Below, piece after piece: positions 52,644 through 64,000 of a DNA stretch of 64,000 bases. The notes beneath the pieces were generated by a model. It made no database searches. It was not told where the DNA came from and saw nothing but the letters and a program-made list of their open reading frames with translations. The number at the start of each line of letters is the position of its first letter. Positions within the stretch are counted from its first letter, which is position 1. The position numbers and the translations under genes are program-made. Source of the DNA: Coturnix japonica (Eukaryota; Chordata; Aves; Galliformes; Phasianidae); assembly GCF_001577835.2 (NCBI RefSeq), contig NC_029543.1, positions 1,252,199-1,316,198 of the forward strand, given 5' to 3'.

Positions 52644-54517
52644 ATGTCTCACGCTTTGAAACAAGTCTTCAACAAGGACAAAACCTTCCGGCCCAAACGT
52701 AAATTCGAGCCTGGCACTCAACGCTTCGAGCTGCACAAGAAGGCTCAGGCGTCGTTGAACGCGGGGCTGGACTTGAAGCTGGCGGTACAGCTGCCTCCTG
52801 GTGAGAGCATCAATGACTGGATAGCTGTGCACGTGGTGGACTTCTTCAACCGCATCAACCTCATCTACGGCACCATGTCAGAGTACTGCACGGAGAAGAG
52901 CTGCCCTATCATGTCGGGTGGGCTCAAGTATGAGTACAGGTGGCAGGACGAGCATAAGTACAGGAAACCCACGGCGCTGTCTGCCCCGCAGTACATGAAC
53001 CTGCTGATGGATTGGATCGAGGTGCAGATCAACAACGAGGACATCTTCCCCACCAACGTCGGTGAGGATGATGGAGCTTCAGGCTCTACAATGGCGCAGG
53101 GATGGGGATGATGGAGCTCTATGATGGCACAGGGATGGGGATGATGGAGCTTCAGGCTCTACAGTGGTGCAGGGATGGGGCTGATGGAGCTTCAGGCTCT
53201 ACAATGGCGCATGGATGGGGATGATGGAGCTCTATGATGGCACAGGGATGGGGTTGATGGAGCTTCAGGCTCTATGATGGTGCAGGGATGGGGATGATGG
53301 AGCTTCAGGCTCTATGATGGCGCAGGGATGGGGTTGATGGAGCTTCAGGCTCTATGATGGTGCAGGGATGGGGATGATGGAGCTTCAGGCTCTATGATGG
53401 TGCAGGGATGGGGATGATGGAGCTTCGGGCTCTATGATGGCGCAGAGATGGGGATGATGGAGCTTCGGGCTCTATGATGGCGCAGGGATGGGGTTGATGG
53501 AGCTTCAGGCTCTATGATGGCGCAGGGATGGGGCTGATGGAGCTTCAGGCTCTGCACAGGGATGGGGCTGTAGGATGGAGGATGTGGGGTGTTCCCCCAT
53601 CCCATAGTCCTTACACAAAGAGCTGCAGAGCCCTCGGAGCAGTGGGGTCGTCTTCATCCCTTTCCTTTGGGATCTGAGCTGCTGTATGACATGGTGCTGT
53701 CTCCAGGTACGCCCTTCCCCAGGAACTTCCTCCCCGTGGTGAAGAAAATCCTCTCGCGGCTCTTCCGCGTCTTCGTCCACGTCTACATCCATCACTTCGA
53801 CCGCATCACGCAGATGGGATCGGAGGCTCATGTCAATACCTGCTATAAACACTTCTATTACTTCGTCAAGGAGTTCAACCTCATCGACACCAAGGAGCTG
53901 GAGCCGCTGGTGGGGGGGGGGGCTGGGGTGTTAAGGGGTGGGAGTGGTGGTTCTATGGGGTATCCTGCCCAACTGAGTGGGGTAGGGGGTGGTATTAAGG
54001 GGTAGCAGTGGTGCTGTGGGGTTGGCTATGGGGTGTCCTGCCCTACAGGGGGAGGTGATGGAGGGGTGAGTGGTATTAAGGGATGGCAGTGTTGGTGGTT
54101 CAGTGGGGTTGGCTGTAGGGTATCTTGCCCCATAGGGGAAGGGGGTGGTGTTAAGGGTTATTGGTGGTTCTGTGGGGTGTCCTGCCCCACTGGGGGAGGT
54201 AATTGGGGAGTGGCATTAAGGGATGGCAGTGTTGGTGGTTCAGTGGGGTTGGCTGTGGGGTATCCTGCCCCATAGCGGGGAGGGGGTGGCATTAAGGGAT
54301 ACTGGTGGTTCTATGGGGTGTCCTGCTCCACTGGGGGGTGGTGGCATTAAAGGGTGATGGTGGTGGTGCTGTGGGGTTGGCTGTGGGGTGTCCTGCCCCA
54401 CATGGGGGGGGGGTGGCATGAAGGGCAGCCTGCAGTGGGGCAGCAGTTGGGTACCTGCCCTCCTGACGCTCCGTGTCCCTTTGGCAGAAGGAGATGACAG
54501 CGCAGATGTGTCACTGA
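52644..54517 (+). CDS. MOB3A: MOB3A, MOB kinase activator 3A
   Basis: MOB3A is a small Mob1/phocein-fold adaptor; MOB3 proteins bind MST1-type kinases rather than acting as LATS activators. Three coding exons, 52644-53061, 53707-53909 and 54488-54517, give 216 aa. The coding start [20 protein letters not shown] is preceded by a CAG acceptor at 52567-52569. Zinc ligands are expected at C82 and C87 (YCTEKSC) and H164 and H169 (HVYIHH), all present. Signature blocks [20 protein letters not shown] and [20 protein letters not shown] are intact, and the end is KEMTAQMCH. The human protein is 217 aa. It is assigned as 3A rather than 3B or 3C from position beside AP3D1 and MKNK2; the sequence alone is also close to 3B. 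Confidence 0.95.
53066..53575. repeat. 40-base minisatellite in MOB3A intron 1
   Basis: About twelve to thirteen units share AGCTTCAGGCTCTATGATGG followed by YGCAGGGATGGGGATGATGG. The first units are more varied (ACAATGG, missing blocks); the later ones are almost identical with a 40-base period. The array fills most of the intron between the first two coding exons. Confidence 0.92.
53926..54425. repeat. Degenerate tandem repeat in MOB3A intron 2
   Basis: About seven units of roughly 60-85 bases repeat a theme of GGTGGYATTAAGGG, GGTGGTTCWGTGGGGTTGGC and TATCCTGCCCCA. Unit length varies, with an alternating pattern of long (with GTTGGCTGTGGGG) and short copies. No coding potential is supported. 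Confidence 0.8.
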
Positions 54518-55100
54518 GGACCCCCCCGGCAGCTCCGCGGAGACGTTTCCTTTAGAGAAATGGATTTATATTTTTAAGGCATTCCAATGTAATCAGTGCA
54601 GTATTTTTATAAGAGACGTTTCGGATCCACTCGTTGGGCTTTTGGTTTGGTTTTTTTTTAAGAGCCGTTTCTATTAGGAAAAGAGGGAAGAAAAAGGGAT
54701 CCAGGCTGGGGGGGTGGGGGGGGGGTCTGCACTGCTGGGGGGGGGCTTTGCAGTGCAGGAGGGGTTTCTCATAGCACTGAATGGAGCTGTGTGTTCTTTA
54801 CATGTTCTCTCTGTGTTCCTTACATGTTTATTGTGCCCATGGGGGGGCTCTGGTGGGACATGGGGCCATTGGGGACACACAGACATGACCTGCCCCCCCC
54901 CCCCCAGCACACAGGCCCATATCACAGAGCACAGCCCCACTCGTGACCGGGGGGGGGGGCCATGGGGGTGTTCCCATCCCTATAGGGGGGGGCACACGAC
55001 CCCGGGGGTGTCACTGCGATGAGGGGCGTTCCAGGGGGGGGAGGGGGGTGTTTAGTCCCTGGGGGGGGCAGCGTGTTGTGCTCCGTGCCCCCATTGGCGG
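54518..55100 (+). other. MOB3A: MOB3A 3' untranslated region and spacer to MKNK2
   Basis: AT-rich sequence follows the stop (GGATTTATATTTTTAAGGC, TTTTTATAAGAGACG) as expected for a 3' untranslated region, then long G and C runs take over. I find no canonical AATAAA here, so the MOB3A end is not defined. No gene is seen before the CpG-rich MKNK2 start. Confidence 0.6.
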
Positions 55101-55620
55101 CGCTGCGTTGCGGTGGGGGGGTGGTTTAGGGGGGGGCTGTTTTGGTGCTGGGCCGCAGCGCGGGGCGGGGCGGGGGAGGAGAGCAGCGTCAGAGCGTGCG
55201 TATCACCAGCGGAGAGGCGCGGGCGTGCGCGGAGATCCCCCCCACATGCAAGCGAGAAGGAAAGGACAAAGCGATGTGACGAGAATCGGAACGGAATGGT
55301 GGCAGTGTCGACAGCATTCGCGTAACTGCAGGGGCGGTGACGAGAGGGGCCGGGGAGCGGGCGAACAGTGGCAGCTCCTATGGCTACTATCTACACAATT
55401 GGGAGGGGGGCTGGGGGCGGCGCACTGACTCCACCCCCCCCCCCCCCCTTCCATCCCTAAGGTCCTATCAGGAACACACCCACAAACAATCCACGAGAGC
55501 TTCATGCCCTCCACTCCGAAACCCCTCTTCACCCGTTCTACCAACCTTTTCCTGATTTTATCTCGCGCACACCACCCCCCATTGTTTTCTTGTCTCTTCC
55601 CTCCCCCTCGCAACCTCAGC
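55100..55620 (+). promoter_or_regulatory. MKNK2: Probable MKNK2 CpG-rich promoter and first-exon region
   Basis: This stretch has dense CpG and GCGGGGCGGGGC boxes near 55155-55175. It ends in a long pyrimidine tract with a CAG at 55618-55620, which looks like the acceptor of the first coding exon. Its untranslated first exon and start site cannot be placed with confidence. Confidence 0.5.
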
Positions 55621-55709
55621 AAAAAAATGAAACAACCCTACACAACACAACACCTCCGTGCCACAGAAGAATCGGAGCCTCGCGGGATTCCACCAGCTAC
55701 CTTCATCAG
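55621..55709 (+). CDS. MKNK2: Probable MKNK2 first coding exon, reading frame unclear
   Basis: A strong acceptor (pyrimidine tract, ACCTCAG) and a donor (CAG, then GTAACG) bound 89 bases. The stretch CACAGAAGAAT and GGGATTCCACC is similar to the vertebrate exon that encodes MVQKKPAELQGFHRSFK, and one frame reads PQKNRSLAGFH. But no ATG lies in that frame and its end phase does not fit the next exon (56356). The only ATG, at 55627, is in another frame and also does not fit. Several small insertions would explain this, either in the assembly or in the gene. Confidence 0.4.
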
Positions 55710-56355
55710 GTAACGGGGAGGGGGGGCACGGACACAGCGCTGCAGCACCGCTGATGGGGGGGGTTGGGGGGGGGGGACATTCTGAGGGGACCTCATGGCG
55801 GATGGGGGGGCCTCTGCTTATGCAAATTGCGGGTCATGAGCGAAGAGGGTACGAGTTCAGACTTGATGGTTGGGGGGGGGGGGTGTTGGCCCTACCGGAG
55901 TGGAGTTTGTGGGGGGGTCGTATTACCCTGTTCCCCCCATCCTCGCCCCCGCACCCCCAGTAGTGGTGGCAGTGCTCCTACTGCTTCACTCCTCGGTGCA
56001 GATAAGGGGTTGGGGCCACTAATGCTTTCTCTGGATGATAGGGTAATTTGGGATCGATTGTGGCGACGCTTTGCGTCAGACTCAATTCTTGGGGGCGCTG
56101 CGCTCGAGGCGGGGATGCTGCTGGTGGGGAGGCCTGGCACACCCATACTCGGTGGGATTGGGGAAGGCGGTGACCCAGCAGCTCCTTATCCTGGTGTGTG
56201 CAGAACCCTCCCTCGCCATATAGAACTCCTTGGGGAATCGCCCGTACTACCTATGGGGCGGGACGCAGCCAACGCACATCATTCTGTGCGGATTTGTGGG
56301 CGGGCGGAGGTTTCCATCCTATGCCCCACCCATTGTGGCCCCCCAACCCCCCCAG

Positions 56356-61274
<4,919 letters not shown>

Positions 61275-61956
61275 GCCCCGCGGTGTCCCCCCCCTTCCCC
61301 ACCCCAATTCCTCTTCAGTTTTTCTTTTCTTTTTGCCCCCCCAACCCCCTTCTCTCCACACCCAAATCTGCCCTCGTTTGCTGGCTGCTGATGAGATAGG
61401 GCTGTCCTGTTGGCTGCTCCCTGAGGTTTTGCAGATCTTTTGGGACTGGTGGGGTTTTAAGGAAGATCCTATTTTCTTTATAAGGTATTAAATCACACGT
61501 GGGGTCACTCCACCCCCCCGTGCCCCCCCAGCATCCCCACAGACACTCAGACTTTGCTCCCCAGCTCGTGGTTGGTTTCTCCTGACCCGTCCCCCCCCAC
61601 ACACCCCAGCACCAAAGGACTCCGTGCTATGGCTGCTCTCAGCTCATACTGTGAACAAGACCCTCAGCAGCAGCACCATCATCTCAGCTCCATGGGGAGC
61701 TTCTGAGGGGTCCCCCAAATGCTGGGGGGGGGCTACAAGCAGTGGTGGCCATCCCAGGGATGGTGTGGGAGTGCACCCTAATGCTCACCCCAAGCCCAAT
61801 GCTCACCCCCCTACAACTCATCCCATTGCCCCAACCCCAGCTCGTGCCCGCCCCAGCAGCCAGCCTTCAGAATAAGCTATTCACCCCCTTTTATCCCTTT
61901 TTAATTGTTACTGATTAGTGTTGGTTTTAACCTGCTCTAGCTGTGCTTCTCTTCAG

Positions 61957-62010
61957 GGCACGGAGAAACGTCTTCCGTTCCGCCCTCGCTCCAGCAGGCA
62001 GCTCCCAGGG
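61957..62010 (+). other. Candidate extra exon downstream of the MKNK2 stop
   Basis: CTGTGCTTCTCTTCAG precedes 54 bases that end CCCAGGG, followed by GTAAGG. It reads open as GTEKRLPFRPRSSRQLPG in one frame. MKNK2 makes alternative C-termini in mammals, so an alternative terminal exon is conceivable, but the peptide does not match any I know. Confidence 0.25.
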
Positions 62011-62737
62011 GTAAGGTCACAGTGGGGGGCGATGCTCGGAGGGGTCCCAGGGCTGTGCTCCTGCACTGGGGGGGGGGGTCCTGCACCCCAGGTTCCAGAA
62101 CAGCTGAGGCAAATAGGGAAGAATATGAATACAGGGGTGCTCTATGGAATCCCCCTCAGAAGGGCAGAGTGGCCCCAATGTTGCTTCGGGCTGGCCCTGA
62201 GGCTGGGCAGTGGAGGGGGGGTCCCAGCTGGGGGCAGCAGCAGGGGGGGGGGGGTTGGGATGCAGGACAGCAAGTGGGAGCTGATGGGGTCGGAGCTGTG
62301 GCCATCCCTGTGTCCTGCTTGTAGCAGGGAGCCCCATTATTCTGCATTCTCTATGCTTGGAGCTTTATATGTTTGGGGTGTTTTTGTGGGGGGAGCATAT
62401 AGCAACCATGCCCCACAGTGTGCACAGTGGGAGCTTGCCTGGATATGGGAGAGACATCCCCGGGTTGCTGGAAAAAAAAGAGTTCTCCTTTCTGTTTTAG
62501 ACTGCTGACAGCAATACTATGCAATACGTGTGGGGTTGTTTTGGGGGGGGGCAGAGCTAAATATGGGGCTTAATTAGGGGGGTGGGGGGGTGTCCCCTTT
62601 CCCCCCCCCCCCCCCCGCGGCCTCCCCCCCCCCCCCCCCCCCCCCGCCCCACACATGGGGGTTATTTTTGGCTGCCCTGACCCCATAGAGGTTCTGCTTT
62701 CCATTCCTGACCCATTTATGGACATTTTGGGCTCAAA

Positions 62738-62743
62738 AATAAA
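62738..62743 (+). terminator. MKNK2: Possible proximal MKNK2 polyadenylation signal
   Basis: AATAAA in CTCAAAAATAAACTGTGCG. It is followed within 30 bases by the tandem repeat. Use is not proven. Confidence 0.4.
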
Positions 62744-62767
62744 CTGTGCGTCACCCCACCCGGCCCC

Positions 62768-62973
62768 ATAGGGACCCCATAGACCCATAGGGACCCCATA
62801 GCCTCATAGGGACCCCATAGACCCATAGGGACCCCATAGCCCCATAGAGACCCCATAGCCTCATAGGGACCCCATAGACCCATAGGGACCCCATAGCCTC
62901 ATAGGGACCCCATAGACCCATAGGGGACCCCATAGCCTCATAGGGACCCCATAGACCCATAGGGACCCCATAG
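62768..62973. repeat. 19-base tandem repeat with 38-base higher-order unit
   Basis: About eleven units of ATAGGGACCCCATAG plus ACCC or CCTC alternate, giving a 38-base period. The array runs straight into an N at 62974, so its true length may be longer than shown. Confidence 0.9.
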
Positions 62974-63755
62974 NCCCCAGTCCTCCTTCCCCTGCATGGG
63001 AAAAACCCCCTCGAGGAAAACCAAACAAACTCCATCTTGGTTGTACGTTGTGACGTGGATCGCTTACTTTGTGCTATCAGTTGTGGGTGATTCCTCGTTG
63101 TCTTATATTAAGAACTGCTGGAAGGATGCGTAGCTGACGCCTCGGGCTGGGGTTCCTGAGGTCTTCTGCTGTGGGGTGAGAGCAGTACAGGGCTGGGTTG
63201 TGAGTTTGGGCTGTCCCCCACCTCCAGGATCAGCCCTATAGCACCCATGGGTGCTCCCCAAAGCCCTTCACGCACTCCTGCAAAGCCCCATAGAGCACCT
63301 ATCCCAGAAACCACAAGTTACGTTAGTTTTGAAGCTGGAAACTTTAAGCGTTTTTGCCTCCTCCCATCCCCGCGCTCCCCTCCGGCCCCACTAACCTGAC
63401 GTAGGACTGGGTAGAAACTTGTACTGTGAAGCTAACTTCTCTTTTTGTTTTAATGGAAACTGGGGTGGGGGGGAGGGGGGTGATTTTTCTCTGCTTTACA
63501 ATGGATGAAGACTGCCAAAGCTGGGCCGACGCATTGTACCCCCCTGCCTCCACTTGGGGCCGGGCTGGGGAATAAAACTAAAAGGGGAAAGAAAAGAAGA
63601 AAGAGAATTAAAAAGGAAGAGAAGAAAAAGAACCCCTACAACCACCAAGCACTTTACTGTATGTACCAGGTGAACTGATACAGCTGGATTGAAGTTTTTT
63701 TTCCTTTATAACCATTGTTGATGCCAGAATTTTGTATTCTGTTTTGTAAGGATTT

Positions 63756-63761
63756 AATAAA
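63756..63761 (+). terminator. MKNK2: Probable distal MKNK2 polyadenylation signal
   Basis: AATAAA in GATTTAATAAAAATGCG, with a second hexamer upstream at 63571-63576. A GT-rich stretch (CCCGTGTTTGTTTC) follows about 40 bases later. Confidence 0.6.
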
Positions 63762-63785
63762 AATGCGTTGAGACCGACCCAAGGG

Positions 63786-64000
63786 TGGGGGCTGGACCAG
63801 CCCGTGTTTGTTTCAACCAACCCTGGGGGGGGGGGCTATAGGGAGGGGTGGTGGTCCCAATGTGCCCTGGGCTGTGGGGTTGAGGTAAACCGAGGCAGTG
63901 AGACAGTATGGGGTGGCTTTGGGGATGGGGTGGCTTTGGATTTGTGGGTGCTCAGCTCAGAACCAGATTTTGGCTGGGGCAGCGGTGAAGCTGTGGGGCA
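63786..64000. other. Right end of window, nothing recognised
   Basis: G-rich sequence with GGGGTGGCTTTGGGG-like repeats in two copies. No exon or mobile element is seen. Confidence 0.5.

Larger units (their letters stand above)
61275..63785 (+). other. MKNK2: MKNK2 3' untranslated region
   Basis: About 2.5 kb follows the TGA at 61272-61274. Possible poly(A) hexamers are ATTAAA at 61487, AATAAA at 62738, 63571 and 63756. The last, in GATTTAATAAAAATGCG, is preceded by a T-rich stretch and is the best candidate for the distal end. Inside lie C-homopolymers near 62600-62645, a 19/38-base tandem repeat and a single unknown base (N) at 62974. A long 3' untranslated region is usual for this gene, but the real extent is unknown. 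Confidence 0.6.

Noticed and set aside
55658-55709. A GTG as start codon for MKNK2 (reading PQKNRSLAGFH)
   Set aside because: Although similar to the family N-terminus, the frame does not join in phase to the next exon and a GTG start is unlikely in a vertebrate. I kept the exon as uncertain instead.
61918-62508. Open frame of 196 codons downstream of MKNK2
   Set aside because: It has no recognisable domain and crosses G homopolymers. Only the splice-bounded 54-base block inside it was kept as a weak candidate.

Overview
The window is vertebrate nuclear DNA with intron-containing genes, GT-AG splicing, CpG-rich divergent promoters and 5'-truncated CR1 LINEs. The CR1 copies, the compact GC-rich right half and the many G-rich minisatellites point to a bird, most likely a galliform such as chicken. 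The gene set matches human 19p13.3, which corresponds to a chicken microchromosome (chr28 from general knowledge). Species and chromosome are inference.

Layout. (1) Positions 1-30773, minus strand: the 5' part of DOT1L, the H3K79 methyltransferase. Fifteen coding exons (residues 1-479) cover the whole catalytic domain and the basic nucleosome-binding segment; the gene continues beyond the left edge. Its introns are mostly unremarkable, with several CR1 fragments and two minisatellites. (2) About 30774-32284: a CpG-rich divergent promoter interval with three YY1-type sites and GC/KLF boxes. (3) 32285-51439, plus strand: complete AP3D1 (AP-3 delta adaptin), 32 coding exons, 1217 aa predicted. 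(4) About 51960-54517, plus: MOB3A, three coding exons, 216 aa. (5) About 55100-63780, plus: MKNK2 (MNK2). The C-lobe, most of the N-lobe and the C-terminus are clean, but the exons carrying the NLS, glycine loop and catalytic lysine contain indels in this sequence.

The order DOT1L-AP3D1-MOB3A-MKNK2 and the relative strands match mammals, except that IZUMO4, which sits between AP3D1 and MOB3A in human, has no room here. The genes are not an operon and have separate jobs: chromatin modification, endosomal/lysosome-related sorting, Hippo/MST-related signalling, and eIF4E kinase signalling.

I see no new multigene system. The points most worth checking are the paired frameshifts in MKNK2, the missing IZUMO4, a GC-AG intron and a possible 24-base microexon in AP3D1, a duplicated promoter module at MOB3A, and several minisatellites.
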